Shown here: piece by piece, positions 7,392-14,843 of the stretch | Layout of the letters: each line of letters begins with the position of its first letter | Numbering within the stretch: position 1 is the stretch's first letter | Assembly (NCBI GenBank): GCA_947331495.1 | Contig: CAMZOI010000002.1 | Span: forward strand, 322,501 to 386,500 | Source: Erythrobacteraceae bacterium Alg239-R51 | GTDB taxonomy: Bacteria > Pseudomonadota > Alphaproteobacteria > Sphingomonadales > Sphingomonadaceae | Reading direction: 5' to 3' | DNA: 64,000 nt | Translations under genes and position numbers: made by a program | Notes under the pieces: generated by a model | The model's database searches: none | Seen by the model: the letters and a program-made list of their open reading frames with translations, nothing else | Told to the model about the DNA's origin: nothing

Positions 7392-8465
7392 ATGGACGCG
7401 AACGTCATCAAGAATTTCCAGCTTGAAGAGCGGGAAGCGGAGGGAGACCGAGTGCTTCCGCTCGCGCACGAGCATGCGCTTCAATCCGCCGGGGCGGCGT
7501 TTCATGCACTGGCAGACACAATGCCCCAGATGGTGTGGTCTACGCTCCCTGACGGATCCCATGATTATTACAACGCGCGGTGGTACGAATTCACCGGGGT
7601 GCCGGTCGGATCGACCGATGGCGAGGGCTGGGCCGGCATGTTCCATGAGGACGATCAACCTGGTGCCTGGGCGAAATGGAATCACAGCCTTGCCACGGGC
7701 GAACCCTATGAAGTCGAATATCGGCTGCGCCACCGTTCCGGCGAATATCGCTGGATGATCGGGCGCGCACTTCCGATTCTTGACAAACGGGGCGAAATCC
7801 AGCGCTGGATCGGTACCTGCACCGATATCGAGGAGCAGAAGCGGATCGCGCTTCAGAATGAGATTCTCAGTCAGGAACTCAGCCATCGCATCAAGAACAT
7901 CTTCGCGATCGTTTCCGGACTCATCAGCCTGACTGCGCGTGCGAACGCGGCTTTCAGCGAAGCTGCCAAGGACCTGCTGGGCAGAATATCCGCCCTGGGG
8001 CGCGCGCATGAGTTTGTTCGTCCGCATTCGGAAAAATCGCGACCGGAAGCTGAGGAAGTTACCCTCTCGACATTGCTGGCGACGATTTTCGAATCTTATC
8101 CCGCGTTCAGTGAAGGGCGGGTCGTAATCACCGGGCCTGAGATTGCCGTGGACAGCAAGGCGGCAACGCCGGTCGCGCTCGTATTTCACGAACTGGCGAC
8201 GAACGCGATGAAATACGGAGCGCTATCCAACGAGAACGGAAAAATCACGCTCGACCTGTCGCGAGATGACGACACGGTCACGTTCCAATGGACCGAACAT
8301 GGTGCCTCTGTCGAACCCGGAAAGGAACCGACAGGGGGGTTCGGCAGCCGCCTGATCGACCTCGCCGTGAAACAGCAACTCGGGGGAGATTACCGGCGGA
8401 CGTGGAACGCAGACGGAATGGAAATCGTCATGACGGTAAAGCGAAACAGGTTGGAACAGCTTTAA
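7392..8465 (+). CDS. PAS-domain HWE-family sensor histidine kinase
   Basis: 357 residues. A PAS fold with a PAC tail (about 30-145; MVWSTLPDGSHDYYN, RHRSGEYRWMIGR, GTCTDIEEQK) leads into an HWE/HisKA_2 kinase. The phospho-acceptor is in ELSHRIKNIF (His about 165), the N box is FHELATNAMKYGAL (from about 265) and the WTE motif gives the family its name. HWE kinases typically feed the alphaproteobacterial general stress phosphorelay. No membrane segment is present, so it is a cytosolic sensor. The ATG at 7392 is preferred to a TTG at 7380, although the GAAAGG Shine-Dalgarno sits between the two options. Confidence 0.88.
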   Translation: MDANVIKNFQLEEREAEGDRVLPLAHEHALQSAGAAFHALADTMPQMVWSTLPDGSHDYYNARWYEFTGVPVGSTDGEGWAGMFHEDDQPGAWAKWNHSLATGEPYEVEYRLRHRSGEYRWMIGRALPILDKRGEIQRWIGTCTDIEEQKRIALQNEILSQELSHRIKNIFAIVSGLISLTARANAAFSEAAKDLLGRISALGRAHEFVRPHSEKSRPEAEEVTLSTLLATIFESYPAFSEGRVVITGPEIAVDSKAATPVALVFHELATNAMKYGALSNENGKITLDLSRDDDTVTFQWTEHGASVEPGKEPTGGFGSRLIDLAVKQQLGGDYRRTWNADGMEIVMTVKRNRLEQL

Positions 8466-8866
8466 TCGCCGAACAGTTTCAGCCGCTTTGGCGGATCGAC
8501 TTGCTCCCCTTTTCGAATGGCGATGACATAATCGAGCACCTGCTTCAGGATGGTTAGATCGACAGGCTTCTCCAAGGCTCCGACCGTCCCGCTGACCCCC
8601 TGGCCGAGTTGACCGGGATTTGCCGTGACGAAGATCACTTCGATACCGAAGTCGGCGGCCAGTCGTTCGCCGATCAACGGCCCCGTGGCCCCGTCGGCCA
8701 GATTGATATCCACCAGCGCGACATCGATCTGTTCAGAAGCTTTTTCCATCGCCGAGTCCATGTCATCGGCTATGCCAGCCGAATGATGGCCGAGATCGCG
8801 AACCACCTCCTCCATCTCGACGGCAATGAGGAACTCGTCTTCGACGATCAGGATGGTATTGGGCAT
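8462..8866 (-). CDS. Single-domain response regulator
   Basis: 134 residues, a receiver domain only. All catalytic residues are present: Glu9/Asp10 (ILIVEDE), phospho-acceptor Asp53 (VALVDINL), Thr in FVTAN and Lys in LEKPVD. Its 3' end overlaps the kinase gene by 4 nt in convergent orientation, so the two mRNAs are complementary at their ends. It is the likely phosphoryl partner of the neighbouring HWE kinase. An EcfG-like promoter lies 44 nt upstream. Confidence 0.88.
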   Translation of the reverse strand: MPNTILIVEDEFLIAVEMEEVVRDLGHHSAGIADDMDSAMEKASEQIDVALVDINLADGATGPLIGERLAADFGIEVIFVTANPGQLGQGVSGTVGALEKPVDLTILKQVLDYVIAIRKGEQVDPPKRLKLFGD

Positions 8867-8909
8867 TGGCCAATTTCTTGTTTCTGTAGCGCTGGGACTG
8901 TCCTTGCGA

Positions 8910-8934
8910 GACGACGCTACAACAATCGAGTTCC
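8910..8934 (-). promoter_or_regulatory. EcfG-type general stress promoter candidate
   Basis: On the minus strand GGAAC is followed after 16 nt by CGTC, close to the alphaproteobacterial EcfG consensus GGAAC-N16/17-CGTT. It is placed 44 nt upstream of the response regulator start, a sensible distance for a promoter. Confidence 0.5.
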
Positions 8935-8978
8935 AAGGCTAACCGAATTTTTTCGATTTCCACGTGCCTTGGATTGTG

Positions 8979-9003
8979 AATGTTCTGTTTCGATCAGAAC
9001 ATT
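8979..9003. repeat. 25-bp perfect inverted repeat, possible LuxR-type operator
   Basis: AATGTTCTG and CAGAACATT form perfect 9-bp arms around TTTCGAT. It is AT-rich and has no following T-run on either strand, so it looks more like a dimeric regulator site than a terminator. It lies between the response regulator gene and the 3' end of a LuxR-type gene. Confidence 0.45.
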
Positions 9004-9044
9004 GCGTCCTGTGCTAAATAAAGGATCGGCTATGAATTCCGGGA

Positions 9045-9821
9045 TCAATGGATGTCAATTATGCCGAGCTTCACCGCTCGGGTAGCGGCAGCAGACCTGT
9101 CTGAAACGTCGAGCTTATAAAAAACACGCTTGATGTAGGTCGCGACAGTTGGCGGCTTGATGCCGAGGATATTCGCTATTTCTCCGTTGGTCTTGCCCGC
9201 CGCTATCCAATGCAGGATAGAAACTTCACGTTGGGAGAGTAACGGCCTCGGGCTTTGTGTCTGAAAAGCCAGCAAATCAAGTTGGGTATGAGCCGCTTGA
9301 GCTACGGCCTGAAGCAGCGATACGCTTACCTTGTCGAGCACTTCGAGATCCACGACTTGCCCTAAACCGAACAAGCCAAGATGCTGCCTCATCCCAAACG
9401 TAGGGATGAGAAAGCCGTCCGTTACTCCAAACGACCTCGATGTTTCAACAAATTCTCGCTGTTCGGGCGTCAGCGTTGTTTCTTCGGAAATTCTCGAGAG
9501 GCGCAAAGGTCTTCCCGAACGGGCAACGTGCCGAGGAAACGGATCAACGGCATCCAGTTTTCGTTCCAGGTACAGCTTCGCGAAATCAACTGGAAAGCCC
9601 TCGGCCTCGATTTTGACCCGACCTGGTTCATTCGCCGATGGCACCATGTAACCCATTGCATGAAAACCCAAGTCGCGGAAATATTGGCGGAGAAGGCCGA
9701 AAATTTCGTCCTTGTTCGATGCCTTTCCGATATCGTCGAAAATCTCGATCGACAGATCTCCCCCTGATCCTTTGCATCCGACCGGCTGACCCCATTGCAA
9801 CTGTTTAGCCAACCTTGTCAT
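9045..9821 (-). CDS. LuxR-family transcriptional regulator with autoinducer-binding-like domain
   Basis: 258 residues from ATG 9821 (GGAGG 12 nt upstream). An in-frame ATG at 9872 would add 17 residues. Residues about 20-180 resemble the autoinducer-binding domain (FHAMGYMVPSA, DPFPRHVARSG, SFGVTDGFLIPTFGM). Residues about 190-255 form a LuxR/GerE helix-turn-helix (LLSQREVSILHWIAAGKTN, TVATYIKRVFYKLDVSDR). No luxI is nearby, so it would be a LuxR solo if it binds a ligand. It is divergent from a second LuxR-type regulator and lies beside motility genes. Confidence 0.8.
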   Translation of the reverse strand: MTRLAKQLQWGQPVGCKGSGGDLSIEIFDDIGKASNKDEIFGLLRQYFRDLGFHAMGYMVPSANEPGRVKIEAEGFPVDFAKLYLERKLDAVDPFPRHVARSGRPLRLSRISEETTLTPEQREFVETSRSFGVTDGFLIPTFGMRQHLGLFGLGQVVDLEVLDKVSVSLLQAVAQAAHTQLDLLAFQTQSPRPLLSQREVSILHWIAAGKTNGEIANILGIKPPTVATYIKRVFYKLDVSDRSAAATRAVKLGIIDIH

Positions 9822-9946
9822 CCGATAGGATGACCTCCAACGTAATGACATTGTCCTGGATGACTGTTCCACTCCTCGAGATGGTTTACAAGCTCTTAAC
9901 GCTCCGGACTGAACCGGAGGAAAATACGTCTGGCTGGGTCGCTAAG

Positions 9947-10594
9947 ATGCATGAATATAACGCTATTATTATTGATTCCGACTATAAAGTACGGAACCTC
10001 CTGGCTCGAACGCTGGCTGATAGATGTTACGTCGTACAGGTCGACTGTGTTGAGGAGCTCGGCACGCGGGAATTTGGCGAAGCGATTGTTTTCGTTTCGG
10101 ACCGTGACGGAGAAGCCGCGAAACTTTGTCGAGATCTTCACGCAAAGGGCATCTTCCATCCAGCCATAGCGTACAGCGAAGCCCCATCACTCGCGCGCGT
10201 GATCGACAGCGTTCATGGTCTTTTTGCAGGCTATATAGCTTGGCCGTGCCCAGAACCGGAACTTTGGAATACTTTTGATGTGGTGACGCGATCGTCCGCG
10301 GATCAGGTGCGTCGTCGGATCCAGCAGGCCCGCGCCCGGCACAAGCTCGCGCAGTTGACGCGTCGGGAGCGACAGGTTGCCGAGGGGATCGGTGGCGGAT
10401 TTTCAAGCAAGGAGCTAGCCAAGCCTCTCGGCATCAGTTTCCGCACGGTAGAGCTCCATCGCGCAAACATCATGACGAAACTCGGTGCAGGTAACATGGC
10501 GAGCATGATCCGTACAGTGGTGGAGGCTGATGCACCGGCCGACTGCGAACCCGATTTGGTGGCGGTCGGGTCGGAAGACCTAACCGTCAGGTAA
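9947..10594 (+). CDS. LuxR/FixJ-type regulator with degenerate receiver
   Basis: 215 residues from the ATG at 9947, which starts the receiver-like fold (MHEYNAIIIDSDYKVRN). An upstream ATG at 9815 would add 44 low-quality residues. The receiver has lost the usual signature: the beta-5 Lys is replaced in IAWPCPEP and the acceptor region reads VFVSDRDGE. The C-terminal GerE helix-turn-helix (LTRRERQVAEGIGGGFSSKELA, split here for description, then TVELHRANIMTKLGA) is intact. It is probably a phosphorylation-independent regulator; its neighbours suggest motility. Confidence 0.72.
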   Translation: MHEYNAIIIDSDYKVRNLLARTLADRCYVVQVDCVEELGTREFGEAIVFVSDRDGEAAKLCRDLHAKGIFHPAIAYSEAPSLARVIDSVHGLFAGYIAWPCPEPELWNTFDVVTRSSADQVRRRIQQARARHKLAQLTRRERQVAEGIGGGFSSKELAKPLGISFRTVELHRANIMTKLGAGNMASMIRTVVEADAPADCEPDLVAVGSEDLTVR

Positions 10595-10633
10595 CCGCAA
10601 AGAATGTATAGGGCTCTATCAATTCAGACCATT

Positions 10634-11203
10634 TCATTGCCCGGCAAGCATGGTGGCGAATTTCCGCATGGTTTGCACGGATATGTCAAGGGTTTGAAGC
10701 CGAGTCGCGTAACGCGCGATCATTGCAGTATCATCGGACAAGTCGTCAGCGAGCGCTGCCAGTGCATTTGCGATGCTATGGACATCTTCTGCGGATAGCT
10801 TGCTGGCAACCAGTGGTTCGTCGGTTCTCGTCAAAGGTACGCGAACAGCTTCTGTTCGGACGTGCGCGACCACCTTGTCGACTTCAATTTGAGTCTTGCC
10901 ACCCGAAGGCAGCCATCCGTCTATGCTAGTGCGTTCGCGGAATTTGAGCCCTCTTTTGCTTCCAAGCGATCGAATAACGTCTGCTTCGAGCGACAACTCA
11001 CCGCGTATTAACCGACACGGGGTGTTCGGTCGCGGCAGTCCGGTTCCTTCCACCAAGGCGCCGCCGGGCGACATGTTGCGGACCTTGACCGTGTAAGTAC
11101 AGCCGCCGGCGTAGAGCTTGGCCATGACGAACATGTTCGTGCGCGGTTCGCCGCGCGAGCATTCGCTGAAGGTAGTGGGGGCTTCGTACGGCGCAGATAG
11201 CAT
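10634..11203 (-). CDS. PilZ-domain protein
   Basis: 189 residues from ATG 11203, which has GAGGAA 6 nt upstream. The N-terminal part has the PilZ-like core: VKVRNMSPGGALVEGT corresponds to the D/NxSxxG c-di-GMP motif (here N-M-S-P-G-G), and the preceding Arg-rich loop (SRGEPRTNMFVMAKL) is a partial RxxxR. The C-terminal half is helical, with no recognised domain. It lies between LuxR regulators and flagellin, consistent with c-di-GMP control of motility. Confidence 0.65.
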   Translation of the reverse strand: MLSAPYEAPTTFSECSRGEPRTNMFVMAKLYAGGCTYTVKVRNMSPGGALVEGTGLPRPNTPCRLIRGELSLEADVIRSLGSKRGLKFRERTSIDGWLPSGGKTQIEVDKVVAHVRTEAVRVPLTRTDEPLVASKLSAEDVHSIANALAALADDLSDDTAMIARYATRLQTLDISVQTMRKFATMLAGQ

Positions 11204-11318
11204 GACAATTCCTCGCAATGCGGCTGACAGAGCGAAGCGAAGATCTGGTCACAGTTCGGATCCGGGATTCCGCTTAGTGATCAGTCCGGAACCGATCGCC
11301 CCAGGCGGACCGAGGAAA

Positions 11319-11344
11319 GCCCACCGCTTCTGCAAGCGGTGGGC
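11319..11344 (-). terminator. Rho-independent terminator of the flagellin gene
   Basis: A perfect 11-bp stem (GCCCACCGCTT with AAGCGGTGGGC) around a 4-nt loop, followed on the minus strand by CTTTCCT. It lies 32 nt after the flagellin stop. Confidence 0.85.
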
Positions 11345-11375
11345 CCTCTGGTTCGTTGCCGTGGAACTAGGAGGC

Positions 11376-12296
11376 TTAACGGAGCAACGAGAGAACGTTC
11401 TGCTGGCTCTGGTTGGCCTGCGCAAGCATGGCACTCGAAGCCTGACTGAGGATCTGCGATTTGGCGAGCGCGGTCGTTTCAGCCGAGTAATCGGTGTCTT
11501 CGATCCGCGAACGCGCGTCGGTCAGGTTGGTGATGTTGTTGCTGAGACCGTTCATCGCGCTTTCTAGTCGATTTTGCGAAGCGCCAAGGCCGGAGCGTAC
11601 GTTGGAGATGTCAGCGATTGCGTTATCGAAGTCTTCGAGAGACGCACTTGTAACCGAGGATCCTGCGGTAAAGTCGATAACCGTGTTCAAACGTGTCCCC
11701 GTCGCCGCAGTAGCCGCCACTGCAGCGACATCGTCGGCATTACCGGCAATCCCGTCTGGTCCGTCCGTGGCGGGGCTGCCGGGTGTGCCAGCGACATAGT
11801 TCGCCGTGAGGTCGCCGAATTCGAGCGATATAGTGTCATTTGCGTTCGCGCCCGCTTGAATTGCTACAGAACTAGCCTCGGAATTAAAAAGATTCTTGCC
11901 ATTGAACTGCGTGTTGTCAACGACGGACTTAATCTGTGCGGCTAGGGCATCTTGTTCTTTCGTAATAGTTGCTTTGTCGTCAGCGGAATAAGTATCGTTC
12001 TGCGACTGGACTTTAAGTTCGCGCATGCGCTGCAGCATGTTGGTGACTTCATTGAGCGCACCTTCGGCAGTCTGCGCCATCGAGATTCCGTCATTCGCGT
12101 TGCGGATACCTTGGTTCATGCCGCGCACTTGCGACGTCATCGAGGTGGCGATGGCTAGGCCGGCGGCATCGTCCTTGGCCGAGTTGATGCGCTTGCCGGT
12201 CGACAGACGCTCCATGGCGGTCGCGAGCGACTTACCGGCAGCGTTCGAAGCGTTGGAGGCCTTAAGTGCCCCGATGTTGGTGTTGATGACGTTCAT
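11376..12296 (-). CDS. fliC: Flagellin
   Basis: 306 residues. Both conserved flagellin ends are complete: an N-terminal D0/D1 helix ([27 protein letters not shown]) and a C-terminal helix ending [13 protein letters not shown]. The central variable part is short (about residues 145-225), typical of alphaproteobacterial flagellins. Shine-Dalgarno AAAGGGA lies 8 nt before the ATG. Monocistronic, with a strong terminator. It would need an intact export apparatus, and the window shows fliF broken. Confidence 0.95.
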   Translation of the reverse strand: MNVINTNIGALKASNASNAAGKSLATAMERLSTGKRINSAKDDAAGLAIATSMTSQVRGMNQGIRNANDGISMAQTAEGALNEVTNMLQRMRELKVQSQNDTYSADDKATITKEQDALAAQIKSVVDNTQFNGKNLFNSEASSVAIQAGANANDTISLEFGDLTANYVAGTPGSPATDGPDGIAGNADDVAAVAATAATGTRLNTVIDFTAGSSVTSASLEDFDNAIADISNVRSGLGASQNRLESAMNGLSNNITNLTDARSRIEDTDYSAETTALAKSQILSQASSAMLAQANQSQQNVLSLLR

Positions 12297-12459
12297 GACT
12301 GTTTTCCCTTTGGTCTACGATCACTGCCTCCGTTCAGGATGCGGCAGCCAAGAAGCAGACCGGCCGAACGGCAGCGAGATTAAGACCCAAATTTCGAGAA
12401 CGCCGGTAGCGCGTTAACCATGTACGTAATTCTACTACGACTAAAATTATCCAATCTTT

Positions 12460-12482
12460 GGACGTCTCCCGGCCAAACGTCC
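12460..12482. repeat. Inverted repeat between flagellin and the sigma-54 activator gene
   Basis: GGACGT and ACGTCC arms with an 11-nt spacer lie 35 nt upstream of the activator start, in the shared divergent promoter region. It may be a regulator site. No clear sigma-54 or sigma-28 promoter was recognised in 12297-12516. Confidence 0.3.
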
Positions 12483-12516
12483 GCTTGTCGATAAGACTTG
12501 CCATTTGGGGGCACTA

Positions 12517-13770
12517 ATGGACGGGATTACGAAGACCAGGAATTTTTCGCGCCAACACGGGACGATCGAAGCCCGCTTGGCCGGTATCGCATCTTCTCTT
12601 TTCATGAAGCAGCCAGTTACCTTGGTCGACAAGAGCGACCTGACATCGAGCCGCGGCGCGCGGACGGTCATGCTGTCGCGCAGCGAGAACCCAGGCATCG
12701 AGCGGTCGGGCGCGGGCGGAACTCTAAATTACAGCGATCCAATCGCAGATAGCAGTATCGCCGCGCTGGTTGCTCTTGCCTATGCTGGACAGGGGCCAAT
12801 CGCCGCCGATCCAGCTTCGCTGTCGATAATTGCGCTGGCCGATCGTCTCGCCCGTGCTGAAATTCCCGTCCTGATCAATGGCCCAACCGGAACAGGCAAG
12901 GAAGTGCTTTCGAATTTCATTCATTGCCGCAGCGACAGGGCTGACAAGCCTTTCATCGCGGTCAATTGTGCGGCCATCCCCGAAACCATGCTCGAAGCCA
13001 TGTTGTTCGGGCACGAGAAAGGCTCTTTCACCGGCGCTAGTGCTGCAGGGGAAGGTTTCTTCCGGGCTGCCGATGGCGGAACCTTGTTGTTGGATGAAAT
13101 TGCGGAAATGCCGCTTTCGTTACAGGCAAAGCTTTTGCGCGCGCTCCAAGAGGGTGAAGTGGTTCCGATTGGTGCAACGCGCCCGGTCAAGGTCGATGTC
13201 CGAATCATAGCCTGTGCAAACCGCGATCTTCCTCTAGAAGTGGCGGAGGGCAGATTCCGCGCCGATCTCTATTACCGGCTCAACGTGTTCCCCATAGCAA
13301 TGCCGCCATTGCGTGAACGCCCGGCAGATATTGCGCCGCTCGCGTTTGCAATGCTGTTGCGTCACGCCCCCAAGGGGGAGCGCATCCCCTGGATCAGTGA
13401 CGGAGCGTTGGCGATGTTCGCCAATTACGCATGGCCCGGCAATGTCCGTGAGCTCGAAAATGTTATGCGGCGCGCTATGCTTCTTGCTCAGGCAGGCGAG
13501 CAGATCGAACCCGAACACGTAATTTTCGACATGACTGCACGAGCCGTAGAAGCCCCCTTGGAACCGAGCGCACCCGAAGCAGCGGAAGGGCCGGCGAAAC
13601 TGTCCAAGATCGTCAAGATATCCGAAGCCCGCGCTATCATGGAAGCTCTGGACTCGGTCGGGGGACATCGCGCGAACGCAGCCCGCACCCTCGGCATCAG
13701 CGAACGCACGTTGCGTTATCGCTTGGCATCTTTTCGTGAGGCCGGGATCGCAGTGGGAGCCGGCCGATGA
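12517..13770 (+). CDS. Sigma-54-dependent flagellar activator (FlrC/FlbD-like)
   Basis: 417 residues from ATG 12517 with GGGGG 6 nt upstream. No receiver signature appears in the first about 90 residues. The AAA+ domain follows, with Walker A GPTGTGKE (122-129), the sigma-54-contact loop GSFTGA (169-174; a common variant of GAFTGA), Walker B LLLDEIAEMPL and an arginine-finger region. A Fis-type helix-turn-helix closes the protein (GGHRANAARTLGISERTLRY). It overlaps fliE by ATGA and is divergent from flagellin, so a role in class III flagellar transcription is likely. Confidence 0.85.
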   Translation: MDGITKTRNFSRQHGTIEARLAGIASSLFMKQPVTLVDKSDLTSSRGARTVMLSRSENPGIERSGAGGTLNYSDPIADSSIAALVALAYAGQGPIAADPASLSIIALADRLARAEIPVLINGPTGTGKEVLSNFIHCRSDRADKPFIAVNCAAIPETMLEAMLFGHEKGSFTGASAAGEGFFRAADGGTLLLDEIAEMPLSLQAKLLRALQEGEVVPIGATRPVKVDVRIIACANRDLPLEVAEGRFRADLYYRLNVFPIAMPPLRERPADIAPLAFAMLLRHAPKGERIPWISDGALAMFANYAWPGNVRELENVMRRAMLLAQAGEQIEPEHVIFDMTARAVEAPLEPSAPEAAEGPAKLSKIVKISEARAIMEALDSVGGHRANAARTLGISERTLRYRLASFREAGIAVGAGR

Positions 13771-14129
13771 ACCCCGTGGGCGGAATTGGCGGCGGCGGTT
13801 CGATCGAACAGGTCATTGCCCTGCGCCAGCAGATCATTGAGCGGTCGAAGGTTCTTCAGGACCTGCATCAACCAAAACCGGCGACGCCGACAGAGGCAGC
13901 GACACCTGCCACAAGCTTTGGCGATTCCTTGCGCACCGCGCTCGATAACGTCAACGCGGTTCAAGCCGAATCAAGCCAGATGACTGCCGCCTACGAGCGC
14001 GGCGAGGTGACCGATATCGCCAAGGTCATGCTCGCGCGACAAGAGGCCGGCGTTGCTTTCGAAGCCACCCTCCAAGTGCGCAATAAGCTACTTGCCGCGT
14101 ATCAGGAAACCATGAGAATGGGCGTCTAG
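13767..14129 (+). CDS. fliE: Flagellar hook-basal body protein FliE
   Basis: 120 residues, ATGA-coupled to the activator gene. The C-terminal half matches FliE: SFGDSLRTALDNVNAVQ, a linker, then DIAKVMLARQEAGVAFEAT and VRNKLLAAYQETMRMGV. FliE links the MS ring to the rod. It is followed 3 nt later by fliF, the usual order fliE-fliF, which here is truncated. Confidence 0.9.
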   Translation: MNPVGGIGGGGSIEQVIALRQQIIERSKVLQDLHQPKPATPTEAATPATSFGDSLRTALDNVNAVQAESSQMTAAYERGEVTDIAKVMLARQEAGVAFEATLQVRNKLLAAYQETMRMGV

Positions 14130-14132
14130 GCC

Positions 14133-14411
14133 ATGAGCAATCTAGTTCCCGCCGGTCATGCTGGCAATGGCGTCCTTTCTCCCTTCACCGGTGGCTCAGG
14201 CTCGCTCGGCGAACGGCTGCGAACTTTTTCGTCGCAGCCTTCGGTCAAGAAAATGTTGCCGTGGTTCGTCGGAACGGCCGGGCTCGGACTACTCGCCCTG
14301 ACCTGGGCCACGCTTTCGCCCGCGCCACAGCGCGTGCTGTATTCGACGCTTGGCGATGCCGAACGCGCGAGCGTGGTCGCGACATTGGACCAGGCAGCTT
14401 CCCGTCGGTGA
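14133..14411 (+). pseudogene. fliF: Truncated flagellar MS-ring gene fliF (first about 89 codons)
   Basis: The reading frame begins as normal FliF: a cytosolic N terminus, a transmembrane helix (MLPWFVGTAGLGLLALTW) and then VLYSTLGDAERASVVATLDQA, the start of the first ring-building motif. At about 14391-14402 homology ends and three foreign codons lead to a stop. Full FliF is usually 500-600 residues, so over 80% is missing. The DNA beyond belongs to an acyl-CoA dehydrogenase gene on the opposite strand. The remaining codons show no frameshift or stop, so the break is recent or artificial. Confidence 0.9.
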
Positions 14412-14829
14412 CGCTGGCCTCGATACTCGCTGGATCATGCACCGCGTTCTCATCGGCTGCCAGGGTTGCGATAGCCTCGCCGCTGGCAAGCTTGGGTAGC
14501 CACCTTGCCTTCTGCTCGTTACCACCGCCGAGCATGATCGCGCTCGCCGCGACGGTGTTCATCACCATCGGGCTGGCCGTCAATGTCTTGCCGAGTTCCT
14601 CGATCACGAGTCCAGCGGACATGAAGCCGAAATCGGACCCGCCGTGCTCTTCGGGAATGACGACGCCGGCCCAGCCCATCTCGGCCATGGCGCGATATGC
14701 TTCGCGATCGAAAGCCTCGGGCTCGCCACCGGCCCGGACCTTGCGGAATTCGGTTACCGGGCTTTCATTGGTTGCCCAGTCGCGCGCCATGTCGCGCAGC
14801 ATTTCCTGTTCTTCGTTAAGGACAGCCAT
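14245..14829 (-). pseudogene. Truncated acyl-CoA dehydrogenase (N-terminal domain only)
   Basis: From ATG 14829 about 142 residues match the N-terminal helical domain of an acyl-CoA dehydrogenase (EEQEMLRDMARDWATNESP, GWAGVVIPEEHGGSDFGF, VIEELGKTL). Homology stops near 14400 at the FAD-domain boundary. The open frame then continues to 14245 through the antisense of fliF and is meaningless there. Normal length is about 380 residues, so the FAD-binding and catalytic C-terminal domain is absent. It is 14 nt downstream of an intact paralogue, an arrangement typical of two-subunit acyl-CoA dehydrogenases, so the partner may be crippled too. Confidence 0.88.
14388..14404. other. Rearrangement junction joining fliF to an acyl-CoA dehydrogenase gene
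   Basis: Left of this point the plus strand encodes FliF. Right of it the minus strand encodes an acyl-CoA dehydrogenase whose last recognisable residues are about ASVTDGKL. Both genes lose their 3' parts, as expected from a deletion between two convergent loci, an inversion breakpoint or an assembly join. No insertion sequence, target-site duplication or long repeat is visible at the point. At most a few bases of microhomology could be involved. Confidence 0.85.
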
Positions 14830-14843
14830 TTCGCGGGTTTCCC

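Noticed and set aside
9031-9085. Short plus-strand open frame between the response regulator and LuxR genes
   Set aside because: Overlaps the 3' end of the LuxR gene and has no Shine-Dalgarno or composition in its favour.
12297-12516. Sigma-54 or sigma-28 promoter for flagellin
   Set aside because: No arrangement matched the GG-N10-GC or TAAA/GCCGATAA patterns well enough to claim; left unannotated.
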